A DNA stretch of 37,608 nt from Desulfosporosinus metallidurans (GCF_001936615.1 NZ_MLBF01000045.1:1-37608); one strand, 5' to 3'. Positions 24,806 through 32,392 are shown, counted from the stretch's first letter. Numbers and translations: made by a program. The notes: generated by a model not told the origin, from the sequence alone.

Positions 24806-25132
24806 TCAGTTTTCTGACTGATTGCCTCTGAAAATAAGGTCATCCACCTTCACATTGCGCAGTACGAAAAACAAGGTGGGATCATCGTCAAGCCGGGCTC
24901 CTACCCCATAGAGAACTGCCGCTACGCGTTTGCACATATTAGCCCCGTCAGGGCAGCTACATTGAAGCTTAATTTCCTTAGAGGCAGGAAACAAGCCTTT
25001 GCCCTTAGCGGTAAACACTTCCGAAAGTGCCTTGGGAAATTTACTCACAACGAGCTGAGCTCTTGCAGTGAATCGAACCTCCCCACGCAGTTCTTTAATT
25101 GTCCGTATGTTCATTTTCCTTGATAAGAGCAT
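24806..25132 (-). pseudogene. SWIM zinc-finger protein fragment with a mutated finger
   Basis: About 108 codons. RFTARAQLVVSKFPKALSEVF, CSCPDGANMCKRVAAVLYGVGARLD and DDPTLFFVLRNVKVDDLI are characteristic of bacterial SWIM-finger proteins. The finger should be CxCx(n)CxH; here the His is Arg (a single CAC to CGC change), so zinc binding is lost. The N-terminal ~150 residues of normal relatives are absent and the C-terminus is short. It is probably a relic. The helical protein at 8627 resembles the C-terminal partner of such proteins, but the two are far apart. Confidence 0.75.
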
Positions 25133-25154
25133 CTCAACTTGTCGTTCAACCCAC

Positions 25155-26027
25155 CTAAAGGTAACGAGAATCCACTTGTCTAAAGTTATTTTCTGGTACC
25201 GCTAAGAGCCTATCTATGGTTTCCAGCATTTCTGGCTTATCATTAGGTATGTTCCCATTAATCGGAGCAAAATTCGAGACATGATCACTGAGTAGCTTGA
25301 AAGGACCTTCTAAGTTAGCTATCAGAAGACGGGTTTCCCTTAATGCTTCGTAGGGACTAAGAAGTTGAAAGCGTCCTTGGAGGTAGTCTTCATAAAGGGG
25401 CGTCCCTTTCCAAGGAACATAAGTGCGTAACCGAACAAAATCCGGAGTAAAGGCATTAAGCACCCGAGCACTTTCAAAGGCATGTTCTTGAGTACGTTCA
25501 CGTCCACCAATCCCAAGGAGGATATATTCGCTCAGTTCAATACCGGCTTCTCTCACCTTGAGACCCTCTTCAATCATTTCAGCGGCAGAGAAGCCTTTTT
25601 TAATGCGACGAAGGACTTCGTCATCCCCACTCTCCATTCCCGAGTGTATACGGGTTAAGCCGGCCACTCTCAGAAGGCGAAACTCATTAAGTGTTTTTAA
25701 CTTCATGAATTTTGCAGAGCCATAGACGGTCATACGTTTCAAGTAGGGAAACATTTCTCGGGCATAGTAAAGAATGTCTAAAAGCAGGTCTGTTTTCATT
25801 AAAATCGTGTTCCCGTCGGCGAAAAAGATCGATCTAACTTTGTTACCATGATAATCTCGGGCCATTAGAAGGTCCTCTTTTATATCTGCCACGGATCGGA
25901 TCCGAAACTTGGTGTTTCGATACATACCACAAAATGTACAATTATTATGGGGACAGCCGATAGTCGCTTGGATCAGCAAACTATCGGCTTCGCTGGGTGG
26001 ACGATAGACGGTTCCTTCGTAACGCAT
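25155..26027 (-). CDS. radical SAM protein (CX4CX2C)
   Basis: 290 residues. The cluster motif is GCPHNNCTFCGM (C40, C45, C48 counted from the upstream ATG at 26072). The spacing CX4CX2C differs from the usual CX3CX2C and is typical of a clostridial subfamily related to elongator/HemN-type enzymes. SAM-binding segments include SIFFADGNTI, MESGDDEVLRRIKKG and LLGIGGRER. The reaction is unknown. I start at ATG 26027 (MRYEGTVYRPP), behind GAGGGGAGCG; the longer ATG lacks an RBS. Neighbours give no clue, as the adjacent SWIM fragment is decayed. Confidence 0.88.
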   Translation of the reverse strand: MRYEGTVYRPPSEADSLLIQATIGCPHNNCTFCGMYRNTKFRIRSVADIKEDLLMARDYHGNKVRSIFFADGNTILMKTDLLLDILYYAREMFPYLKRMTVYGSAKFMKLKTLNEFRLLRVAGLTRIHSGMESGDDEVLRRIKKGFSAAEMIEEGLKVREAGIELSEYILLGIGGRERTQEHAFESARVLNAFTPDFVRLRTYVPWKGTPLYEDYLQGRFQLLSPYEALRETRLLIANLEGPFKLLSDHVSNFAPINGNIPNDKPEMLETIDRLLAVPENNFRQVDSRYL

Positions 26028-26072
26028 GAAATCGCTCCCCTCGCAATGTCTATTTGATAATATTGAAATCAA

Positions 26073-26368
26073 ACCTTCACCGTCTTCTTCAGCACAAACC
26101 CCGGCAAAGGCTCCTTCATTTACTACTTTGCTTTTTCTCGTGCATTTAACATGTTAGAGCTTGTTCATTTTATCAGGCGTCATTCATTCGGTGCGTTTAA
26201 ATTCAGATAGTAACACATGAATGGACTAGCTGGAAGCCCGCAACTTACCTCTATTCCCAGTCAAATTCGATCTGCCGTTTTTTGCGCAGTTCCTCAGATG
26301 GCGATACCTTTTTCATTTTTTCATTAATCATAACTAATACACTCCCATTCTACCCAGTATATCCAGCT
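26073..26368. other. intergenic, nothing assigned
   Basis: I see no convincing open frame, hairpin with T-run or repeat in this interval. Short frames here lack ribosome binding sites. Confidence 0.4.
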
Positions 26369-27241
26369 TTAAGAGGTAGTTCCAATCGCTTGGTCAATCA
26401 TCTTCAAAAGATAATCAGGGAAATCATCCGTATCATGTTCAACGGATATAAGTCGCTTTTTCATTCTTTTTCCGACTTCGACAGCCCCTTCCTTATTACC
26501 ATACTTGCAAAGTAACTCCAATTCCTCTATCCTTTCAAACAAGGCTTCTCCACAAGCACTTTCATGTTTGTAACTTAAAAAATTGCCCTTCAAGAACCAA
26601 CTCAAAGACCTTTCAAAATGCTCAATAATAACATCTGGATTGATACTTACCCTTCTTAGTACAATATCTTTTCCAAGGACTTCTTCGGACAGATCCCTTA
26701 TCTGAAAATCCATATTGAAACCCTCAAAAGCTGTGAGCGCCCGTCCAAAATCATGTAAAGGAATATTCTTTCCATCTATAACCAGATAAACTTGATTTTC
26801 TTCTTCAGCATGTTGAATCCGGCATGTTCCAACGCTATTAAGGCTATATTGTTCCTTGTCGATTTGAATTGCATTATCTATAAAATACCTATCCGACAAA
26901 TGTATAAGCGTTTTATATCCAAGACCAGTCAATATCTTCTGATGCAAATGTTCGATTGCCACTGCCTGATTTTCTTCAGGCTTTACGAGTATCTCAAACT
27001 GATAACCGCCCTCCATTTCTTCTGCTTTCCATACGGAAAACCCTGGCATAATCATATTTGAAATCTCAAATCGATGCATAATCCCATCGGCATCATAACC
27101 TGATATAATCTTTGGAAAGTCATCCATCTTGCTTACACCAAGTAACTCTACCATATAATCATTATGACAATCCAAACAGAAATCACCGACATTTTCTACA
27201 TGAATAGTAGCTTCTATTGATTTGCACTTTTTACATTTCAT
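26369..27241 (-). CDS. uncharacterised protein with N-terminal zinc ribbon, copy 2
   Basis: 290 residues. An N-terminal zinc ribbon has CKKC (residues 3-6) and CLDC (22-25). The remaining ~240 residues match the protein at 7735-8472 closely, with mostly conservative changes. Function is unknown; I associate it, from memory only, with the DUF7685/DUF7713 families. ATG 27241 follows AAAGGAGCC. A broken gene ends 14 bp upstream. The zinc ribbon and good RBS mark this as the intact copy; copy 1 is the shortened one. No membrane segment or known catalytic motif. The linker between ribbon and body is short (about 20 residues). Confidence 0.8.
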   Translation of the reverse strand: MKCKKCKSIEATIHVENVGDFCLDCHNDYMVELLGVSKMDDFPKIISGYDADGIMHRFEISNMIMPGFSVWKAEEMEGGYQFEILVKPEENQAVAIEHLHQKILTGLGYKTLIHLSDRYFIDNAIQIDKEQYSLNSVGTCRIQHAEEENQVYLVIDGKNIPLHDFGRALTAFEGFNMDFQIRDLSEEVLGKDIVLRRVSINPDVIIEHFERSLSWFLKGNFLSYKHESACGEALFERIEELELLCKYGNKEGAVEVGKRMKKRLISVEHDTDDFPDYLLKMIDQAIGTTS

Positions 27242-27255
27242 GAATACGGCTCCTT

Positions 27256-27417
27256 TCAGACGCTTTTATCCTCTAAATCATTCATTACAAATACGTACGG
27301 GTCTTTCAAAATATCATTGGGATTGGGATTGGGATTGGAATTTGCATAAGTAATGCCGTCTTTTGCCAAACTTAAAACTTTTTCTTTACAGACCCATCCG
27401 ATAAAAGTAATCGTTCA
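27256..27417 (-). pseudogene. unidentified C-terminal gene fragment
   Basis: About 53 codons without a start read FIGWVCKEKVLSLAKDGITY, a (Asn-Pro) repeat, and DILKDPYVFVMNDLE. The last part faintly recalls the DPYVF segment of DUF1016/YhcG nucleases, not enough to assign. The Asn-Pro repeat comes from a short tandem of GGGATT (about 27317-27341). It ends just before the RBS of DUF copy 2, suggesting a former operon partner. Confidence 0.4.
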
Positions 27418-27472
27418 AATAGGAATGTATTTACTTGTCTTCTTCGCTCTCTCACGGAACAATAAATCAATC

Positions 27473-27640
27473 CTATAATTGAGAAACTCTAACGCTGCCC
27501 TTAAGCCGTGAAACAATTAACTCTTCATCATCCTGAAAGTGAGTTGTCAGGAACCTTAAGAGATCTTCTTGCCGCGGTTGGCCAAAAACTATTCTATAGG
27601 CCAACAATGTTCGCTTTAAATCATTAATATAACTCGAGGA
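27473..27640 (-). pseudogene. unidentified coding-like fragment
   Basis: A stretch ending DDEELIVSRLKGSVRVSQL has protein-like composition but no start of its own. Its open frame extends backwards only through the hicB terminator. I do not recognise the family. Confidence 0.25.
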
Positions 27641-27715
27641 GAAAAGAGAAGGAAATCCTGGGTTTGTGGTGGCCAAGTGGGTAAAGGGCTGATGAAATTG
27701 CCGAGTCAAGTTCCC

Positions 27716-27759
27716 AAAAAAGGAAGGGGTTGTCGCAGTAAGACAGCCCCTTCCTTTTT
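27716..27759 (-). terminator. strong intrinsic terminator of hicAB
   Basis: Arms AAAAAGGAAGGGGTTGTC and GACAGCCCCTTCCTTTTT pair along their whole length with one wobble, loop GCAGTAA. A T-run follows on the minus strand. Confidence 0.9.
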
Positions 27760-27773
27760 GACAAGCATTTATT

Positions 27774-28178
27774 TTAAGGCCTATCCACTCCAAGGTACTC
27801 CTTAATGGCTGCCTGGGTAATCTGTGAAAAGTTCACTCCTTGTTTTTCAGCAAGTTCCTTTAACCAAGCCGGTAACGTTATATTTGTCTTTACGGACCGA
27901 TTATCCATCTCATTCTTCACGACTTCTGGAAACACGGTAATAGGAGCAATTATAGATCCTACAGGAGTGTCCTCAAAAGGCGGCTGCGTAGGAGTTGGAA
28001 TTATGTCCCCGTCTTTCTCCATACCCCAAAGATGTAGCCCCAAAGCTTCTTTTGCCATAGCCTGAGCGTGCTGAAAATCATCGCCCATTGAAATACATCC
28101 CGGTAGATCTGGAAAATACACACCAAATGCCCCATGGGTAGACGGTTCAAAAATAGCAAAATAAGTTAATTTACGCAA
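27774..28178 (-). CDS. hicB: HicB-family antitoxin
   Basis: 134 residues. The partial RNase-H-like HicB fold is clear: YFAIFEPSTHGAFGVYFPDLPGCISMGDD, here described from Tyr9 to about Asp37, with the LPGC turn, then AQAMAKEALGLHLWGME. The C-terminal part (TNITLPAWLKELAEKQGVNFSQITQAAIKEYLG) is a ribbon-helix-helix DNA-binding domain, consistent with the palindromic operator at 28433. GAGGTG precedes TTG 28178 by six nt; the longer GTG start overlaps that RBS. It lies 46 bp downstream of hicA in the same operon. It neutralises HicA and represses the operon. Confidence 0.9.
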   Translation of the reverse strand: MRKLTYFAIFEPSTHGAFGVYFPDLPGCISMGDDFQHAQAMAKEALGLHLWGMEKDGDIIPTPTQPPFEDTPVGSIIAPITVFPEVVKNEMDNRSVKTNITLPAWLKELAEKQGVNFSQITQAAIKEYLGVDRP

Positions 28179-28224
28179 GTTAATCACCTCTAAAAGATTA
28201 TTTATTTAAGAGCAGGGTGCGGGC

Positions 28225-28407
28225 TTATTTCAACCCCGCCTGCTTCCATATGCTGTTAACTGTACCGATTGGAATATCGCCTTTGTGGTTCGGTAATGTT
28301 ACCTTTCCTGATTTTGTTGGGTGTATCAACTGGATATGTGAGCCCTTAGTTTCTTTCTCTATCCAACCTTCCTGCTTCAGTATCTTTAGGACTTCCCGAA
28401 ACGTCAT
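28225..28407 (-). CDS. hicA: HicA-family mRNA interferase toxin
   Basis: 60 residues with the dsRBD-like HicA fold: EVLKILKQEGW, then KGSHIQLIHP with catalytic His24, KVTLPNHKGDIPIGTVNSIWKQAGL. All hallmark positions are intact, so it should be an active toxin that cleaves mRNA. ATG follows GAGGAG by six nt. It is transcribed first, ahead of hicB, from a promoter overlapping the 28433-28455 palindrome. Toxin-first order is usual for hicAB. Confidence 0.93.
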   Translation of the reverse strand: MTFREVLKILKQEGWIEKETKGSHIQLIHPTKSGKVTLPNHKGDIPIGTVNSIWKQAGLK

Positions 28408-28432
28408 TATGTTCTCCTCATTTCAATTACAT

Positions 28433-28455
28433 TATACGCATAATTTATGCGTATA
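28433..28455. promoter_or_regulatory. hicAB operator
   Basis: Perfect palindrome with 11-bp arms TATACGCATAA / TTATGCGTATA around one T, 26 bp upstream of hicA. A further half-site TTATGCGTAA lies at about 28478-28487, so two repressor dimers may bind. Confidence 0.8.
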
Positions 28456-28538
28456 TCAATATGTATTAGGAGTATTTTTTATGCGTAATCGAGTAGGAGG
28501 CTACCCATTATTTGAGTAGCCGACCTTTCACCCCAGCC

Positions 28539-28716
28539 CAATGCTTTAAGCTATCGTGCCGCCGTACCACAATCGACTATAAAAAGCATCCTAAATGATG
28601 AGAGCCTGAACCCTGGTATTGTAATAATTAAAAAGTTGTGTGATGGTTTAGAAATCTCACTGTCGGACTTTTTTAATACGGATGTCTTTAGCAATTTAGA
28701 ACAAGAACTCACATGA
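28539..28716 (+). pseudogene. XRE-family regulator, 5'-truncated copy
   Basis: The frame NALSYRAAVPQSTIKSILND through LSDFFNTDVFSNLEQELT and stop matches residues 22-80 of the intact XRE protein at 35130-35372, with two substitutions. The first ~21 residues, RBS and promoter are absent; unrelated sequence precedes the breakpoint. It cannot be expressed normally. Confidence 0.88.
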
Positions 28717-28916
28717 ATCTCCGATTTTACGCTGCATCTCCCCGAAATCTTTAACCGTAAATGCTTTGTTTTGGTTGGCTTTCCCGCCAAGCATACCTAA
28801 AACGCATTTTTGAATTATCAGCCCCCCATTCTCTCCTGCATAGCTTTGATTAAAAAATCATTTGAGCTGGTCGATGAATAGCCGGCCGAAAAATCCGATC
28901 TAAAGGAAGTGAAAGC

Positions 28917-29156
28917 ATGGCCGTCACAACAAGCAGAGTGCTAAGGTTGACTTTCACGACCGCCGGCGGCAAAACGTTAGCGATTACGATCCCCAATCCG
29001 AGGGAAGACCTGCAGCAGGCTGAGGCCGTGGCCGCGATGGACTCGATTATTGCGAGTGATCTATTCCTTACGTCCAGCGGCGCGCTGACCGGAATACGGG
29101 ACATTAGGGTAATAGATACCACAACCAACGACCTTTTCGACCCGCCGCAGGCTTAA
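28917..29156 (+). CDS. DUF2922 family protein (intact copy)
   Basis: 79 residues. LRLTFTTAGGKTLAITIPNPRED, given from Leu10, and the C-terminal DTTTNDLFDPPQA are diagnostic of DUF2922, a small Firmicutes protein of unknown function often paired with DUF1659. No DUF1659 gene is adjacent. ATG 28917 follows AAAGGAAGTG. The gene is GC-richer than its surroundings. A terminator follows at 29206. A second copy at 35573 is frameshifted, so this is the functional one. Confidence 0.9.
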   Translation: MAVTTSRVLRLTFTTAGGKTLAITIPNPREDLQQAEAVAAMDSIIASDLFLTSSGALTGIRDIRVIDTTTNDLFDPPQA

Positions 29157-29205
29157 CCGGTTGCTTTTAAGACGTAAGCGTCAAATACCAAAGTGTATAG
29201 AAATA

Positions 29206-29238
29206 GAGTAAAAACCAGTGTAAACTAGGTTTTTGCTC
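29206..29238 (+). terminator. terminator of DUF2922 gene, copy A
   Basis: Hairpin GAGTAAAAACC / GGTTTTTGCTC with one wobble; the T-rich arm lies inside the stem. Copy B at 35860 has the perfect form. Confidence 0.7.
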
Positions 29239-29258
29239 TAGAAGCAGGCATAAGCAAA

Positions 29259-29294
29259 ACAAGATGAGAGGAAATTCACCTCTTATCTTGTTTT
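29259..29294. terminator. second terminator-like hairpin
   Basis: Arms ACAAGATGAGAGG / CCTCTTATCTTGT (one wobble) followed by TTT. It may back up the DUF2922 terminator. Between 29295 and 29579 I see only a short minus-strand coding-like stretch (29407-29506, IPKDFIEQDYEIEI...) with no start, probably debris. Confidence 0.6.
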
Positions 29295-29579
29295 CATATG
29301 GGGATAAAAATTGGAAGTGCATTCCAATTTGAGAACAAACATAGCCGCTATATCGATTAGCAAGGAAATGGGTACCCTATGCTACCCCAAAAACTCTCTG
29401 ATATACTTAAAAAACTAAGGCTACGGCCTCGGTCCCTTTTATTATCTTCTCTGATATTTCGATTTCATAGTCCTGCTCTATAAAGTCCTTTGGGATACTC
29501 AGGATTCCTTAATATGAAATGGCATGTTTAATGTTACCCCCGTATCGACGAAGCAATACTCATCGTGATATGAAAAATA

Positions 29580-29891
29580 TTAATCCTTACTTATCGATTC
29601 AAGTAACTTCTGAAGATATTCTATTTGTTCAGGCGAAAGCTTTCTGGCTGTATCCACCAGACGGCGAAGTTCCGGCTCAAGCTGCGGGCGTTCCTCAGCG
29701 AAAAATTCTGTAAGCGTGACATTGAGCGCCGAACATATCTTTTCGATCGTAATAGCGTTTGGTGATTTCTTCCCAGCTTCTATATCGCTAATCGTAGTTT
29801 GACCAATTTCCGCAATATTGGCCAAATCTTTTTGACTTAACTTATTCTTCTTTCTTAATTCCAAAAATTTAGTACCATAATCTATTCCCAT
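29580..29891 (-). CDS. XRE-family HTH regulator
   Basis: 103 residues. HTH_3 domain at about 8-63: FLELRKKNKLSQKDLANIAE, then IGQTTISDIEAGKKSPNAITIEKI (recognition helix QTTISDIEAG), LNVTLTEFF. The C-terminal ~38 residues are a helical tail (LSPEQIEYLQKLLESI), a common dimerisation element of phage-type repressors. It diverges from another XRE gene at 30014; the shared 122-bp gap holds two copies of AAAGCAATTA. Probably the repressor of a small mobile-element switch. Confidence 0.85.
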   Translation of the reverse strand: MGIDYGTKFLELRKKNKLSQKDLANIAEIGQTTISDIEAGKKSPNAITIEKICSALNVTLTEFFAEERPQLEPELRRLVDTARKLSPEQIEYLQKLLESISKD

Positions 29892-29910
29892 TATTTCACT
29901 CCCTATCGCT

Positions 29911-29984
29911 AAAGCAATTATAGCAAATAAAAAAGCCAGTCAATAGTTCTCTAAAGCGGTTGTAAAATACTGCAAAAGCAATTA
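29911..29984. promoter_or_regulatory. possible operator pair between divergent XRE genes
   Basis: AAAGCAATTA occurs at 29911-29920 and again at 29975-29984, once near each gene start. The second is followed by an ATTACAATTGT dyad. The identical decamers in a 122-bp divergent gap suggest shared regulator sites. No sharp dyad spans them, so this is tentative. Confidence 0.4.
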
Positions 29985-30013
29985 CAATTGTTATTAAAAG
30001 GAAGTATGCTTTT

Positions 30014-30247
30014 ATGCAAAATCTTAACTATCTTCGAACCAAACAAAAACTGTCTCAGGCTGAGCTTTCCAGACGCTCCAGTGTTTCCCAAACCTATATT
30101 TCTGAACTGGAGGCCAACAAGAAACAGCCTACCTATCCCATCCTGAAGAAACTCGCTGCCGCTCTCGATGTTAGTATTGCCGAACTGATCGGAGAACAAT
30201 CCCCTAAACAGCGGGAGGAAGACGATGTCCAGACAACACCTCAATGA
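30014..30247 (+). CDS. XRE-family HTH regulator
   Basis: 77 residues. Nearly the whole protein is one HTH_3 domain: LNYLRTKQKLSQAELSRRSS, VSQTYISELEANKKQPTYPI, LKKLAAALDVSIAELIG. A short acidic tail follows. ATG with GGAAG upstream. It overlaps the next small gene by 23 nt, so the two are translated together. Divergent from the XRE gene at 29580, as in a lysis-lysogeny-type switch, but without phage structural or integrase genes nearby. Confidence 0.85.
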   Translation: MQNLNYLRTKQKLSQAELSRRSSVSQTYISELEANKKQPTYPILKKLAAALDVSIAELIGEQSPKQREEDDVQTTPQ

Positions 30248-30461
30248 TTTTGAGATTGGCTATGAATATGTCCGCAAGCGCTATTCGTTTTTGGCCAAAT
30301 ATAGCTCCCAATATTTATGGGAACTGGGAAAAGCTTTCCTACAGACAAGGGGTACTAACGCCGAGCTTTCCAGAGGCATGGGATTCTATTTCCTCGAGTT
30401 AGGAATTAAAATGCGCCTTGCTGAAATTACACCGGCCCATAAAAAAGAAGACTGCGTTTAG
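30225..30461 (+). CDS. small protein overlapping the XRE gene, unknown
   Basis: 78 residues, Tyr/Phe-rich and helical (YEYVRKRYSFLAKYSSQYLWELGKA, described from Tyr14). ATG 30225 follows GGGAGGAAGACG inside the end of the XRE gene. I do not recognise the family. Tight overlap suggests a partner of the upstream regulator. Confidence 0.6.
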   Translation: MSRQHLNDFEIGYEYVRKRYSFLAKYSSQYLWELGKAFLQTRGTNAELSRGMGFYFLELGIKMRLAEITPAHKKEDCV

Positions 30462-30518
30462 CAGTCCGCTTTGCTTTCTTCATCAGCATCTCCCCCACTT
30501 GTCACATTTTCTCCTTCA

Positions 30519-30565
30519 TACCACTCACTAAAAAATCAATAACCTTGATTTTTCAGTGAGTGGTA
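30519..30565. repeat. long near-perfect inverted repeat
   Basis: Two 21-bp arms starting TACCACTCACT and ending AGTGAGTGGTA, with one mismatch and a 5-nt loop. It lies 58 bp after the small gene at 30225. There is no T-run, and the length is unusual for a terminator. Could be a small non-autonomous element or a recombination/regulatory hairpin. Confidence 0.7.
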
Positions 30566-30689
30566 CCCGGATCCTTTGCAACGAAGTTGCTCAGCCCCCA
30601 AGTCAGTTCCTTGAATGTTCTAAAACCACAGTGATCTCTTCTGTTCCGTAGGGAGGATTACTACCCGGTGGCAGCTGGATTTAACCCCT

Positions 30690-30908
30690 CTAAGAATTGG
30701 TCGTATTAAACGATAAATTTGTCTTGATAACGGGGGGCCATACTTTCAGCGTCTTCGCCATGTTTTCAACAATCTTACTCGCCGTCTCCCTGTATTTTTC
30801 CTTCATCTCTGGATCCGTTCTGTCTAATACGGTGAGCATTTTCAGCAGCGCTTCATATGCTTTGATCATGTTATCGCGGTGAATGGTGAATTGTGCGTCG
30901 GCCGTCAT
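30690..30908 (-). CDS. small helical protein coupled to the membrane protein gene
   Basis: 72 residues, soluble and helical (FTIHRDNMIKAYEALLKMLT, then ETASKIVENMAKTL). Its ATG overlaps the stop of the gene at 30905 as ATGA, a classical translational coupling. GGAGG lies about 10 nt upstream. Family unknown; it is likely to function with the membrane protein. Confidence 0.65.
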   Translation of the reverse strand: MTADAQFTIHRDNMIKAYEALLKMLTVLDRTDPEMKEKYRETASKIVENMAKTLKVWPPVIKTNLSFNTTNS

Positions 30909-31456
30909 GAGGGAGGATTTGGTTTCCGCGGTTGCAATATTTCCTGTTGTGGTTTACCTAACGATTGAAAGTTAGGCTTGAATAATCCTTCATCTCCAAG
31001 CTTGACTGCTGCATATTTCGTTACTACCCCAAAGACTGAATGGCTGATTAGGCTATTTATAGTATTTTTTGCACCTACCGGATACATGCTTGTAGCTCCC
31101 ATTTTTGCCAAGAAGCCATACATTGTAGTCCATGAAAGGTGACCCAACCCTATTCCCTTGGTAACGTAATGATCTTTTCCTGTAAATGAAAGAAGATAGA
31201 CTGCAGATACCCCCAACATTGCTCCAATAATATTATCTGCAACATGACCTATAATCTGAACGCTTTTTGCCTTTTTCTTAAAAAACATCGTACTCTTTGG
31301 CATAAAAATACCAGCAGCATAAGTCGGTCCATCTGATTTTCCTATCTTCAAAACTCTAATTAATATAGAAGCGGTTGATTGCTTTGCAAGGTTGCCCAAT
31401 AATCCACTAACAATTCCCAGAGTCATTCTATCTTTGATTTTCTTAGTTGAAAACAC
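30905..31456 (-). CDS. small integral membrane protein, unknown function
   Basis: 183 residues with three or four hydrophobic segments: LGIVSGLLGNLAKQ, ADNIIGAMLGVSAVYLLSF, LGHLSWTTMYGFLAKMG and LISHSVFGVVTKYAAVKLGD. It begins MFSTKKIKDRM and ends in a Pro-rich tail. I have seen this architecture (MFSTKKIKDRM...GIVSG...AAKLGD) in Desulfosporosinus-type genomes, usually annotated hypothetical. The upstream sequence on the minus strand reads GTCGGGGAGGTGTTTTC before the start. It heads a two-gene operon with the helical protein at 30690. Confidence 0.7.
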   Translation of the reverse strand: MFSTKKIKDRMTLGIVSGLLGNLAKQSTASILIRVLKIGKSDGPTYAAGIFMPKSTMFFKKKAKSVQIIGHVADNIIGAMLGVSAVYLLSFTGKDHYVTKGIGLGHLSWTTMYGFLAKMGATSMYPVGAKNTINSLISHSVFGVVTKYAAVKLGDEGLFKPNFQSLGKPQQEILQPRKPNPPS

Positions 31457-31860
31457 CTCCCCGACTTTTTATCGCTATCTCTACCCTAAAATGATTAACT
31501 ATTCTTGAAACAAATAAATCATCCTTTTTCCTGTTACTTCATAAAAATAGTGAAGCACTTTCGTGAACACAGCAAATATATTTAGCCCTTGTGTCGCCTC
31601 ATCACGCCCAAAAATTAGAACCCGGTATAATCCGGGTCATTCATTTGAACTTTCCATTTTAGACATTCGCCCTATTACCTTAAACTCCAATTATTCTTAA
31701 ACTCAGCAGTATAAATGCCGCCCAGCCTCTAATTCAGCGTTGGACGGCTTTCAATCTACTAGTTGACGGTTCATGGCAGGATATACCAATCAGCCTGTCG
31801 AATTCATATACGAATTGCCTGCATTTGTAGGATGTGAAGTAAAAAGGGGGCAATGTTAAG
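31457..31860. other. divergent intergenic region
   Basis: Holds a CCCGG/CCGGG hairpin (about 31621-31638) and a larger hairpin (31713-31750; GCCGCCCAGC / GTTGGACGGC). The larger one resembles the terminator at 34094-34133 in sequence. It does not follow any present gene, so a gene may have been lost here. No open frame is supported. Confidence 0.5.
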
Positions 31861-32238
31861 GTGGAAACATTGGATGCAATTGCGAAACATATCTCACAAC
31901 TAGAAAATAGTTTATTGACATCTGAAATAAGAAAGTCACCACAAAAAATAGCCGGACTATTAGTACATGACTTTATTGAGTTTACAGGTTCAGGGAGTGA
32001 ATACCATTATAAAAATGGTGATGTATTTCAAGAGCAAAATGATAATTCTAATTTGGACTGGGAAATAATTGATTTTAAGATTAGAGAGTTAGCTACAGAT
32101 TGTATATTAGCGATGTACAAAGTAAATAAACATAGCGAATTAGATGAAAGGAAGAAGTATTCACTCCGTAGTTCCATATGGAAACGTTATGATAGTAAAT
32201 GGAAGATAGTTTTCCATCAAGGAACGCCAACATCTTAA
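31861..32238 (+). CDS. DUF4440 / NTF2-like small protein
   Basis: 125 residues. The NTF2-like fold of DUF4440 is shown by LLVHDFIEFTGSGSEYHYKN, the middle strand CILAMYKVNKHSE, and the closing strands YSLRSSIWKRYDSKWKIVFHQGTPT. Family members bind small ligands or act as simple enzymes; the role here is unknown. GTG start with AAAAAGGGGG about 13 nt upstream; the spacing is long. It is followed after 154 bp by the metallophosphoesterase gene, probably a separate unit. Confidence 0.8.
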   Translation: METLDAIAKHISQLENSLLTSEIRKSPQKIAGLLVHDFIEFTGSGSEYHYKNGDVFQEQNDNSNLDWEIIDFKIRELATDCILAMYKVNKHSELDERKKYSLRSSIWKRYDSKWKIVFHQGTPTS

Positions 32239-32392
32239 TGAACTTAAATAGAATTTCGAAAATTTAAAGATATTAATCTATTTCTGCTGAATAAAAGACA
32301 CTATATGTTCAAGAGGAGATTCCCAATTTCAGGGTAATTGTTAAGCAAAATGGTTATAATTACCTAAATGTAAAACCGTGGAAGGTGGATAA

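Larger units (their letters stand above)
28537..29238. repeat. 0.7-kb segmental duplication, copy A
   Basis: From CCCAATGCTTT to the end of the DUF2922 terminator this segment matches 35193-35892 almost base for base. It carries a 5'-truncated XRE gene, about 200 bp of non-coding DNA, an intact DUF2922 gene and its terminator. The left breakpoint falls inside the XRE gene. Confidence 0.9.

Noticed and set aside
27317..27341. GGGATT tandem as a CRISPR or satellite array
   Set aside because: Only about four 6-bp units, encoding an Asn-Pro repeat in a broken gene. There are no spacers.
29407..29506. Minus-strand stretch IPKDFIEQDYEIEI... as a gene
   Set aside because: It has no start codon or RBS and only ~33 codons. 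At best it is debris of an AbrB-like or similar gene.
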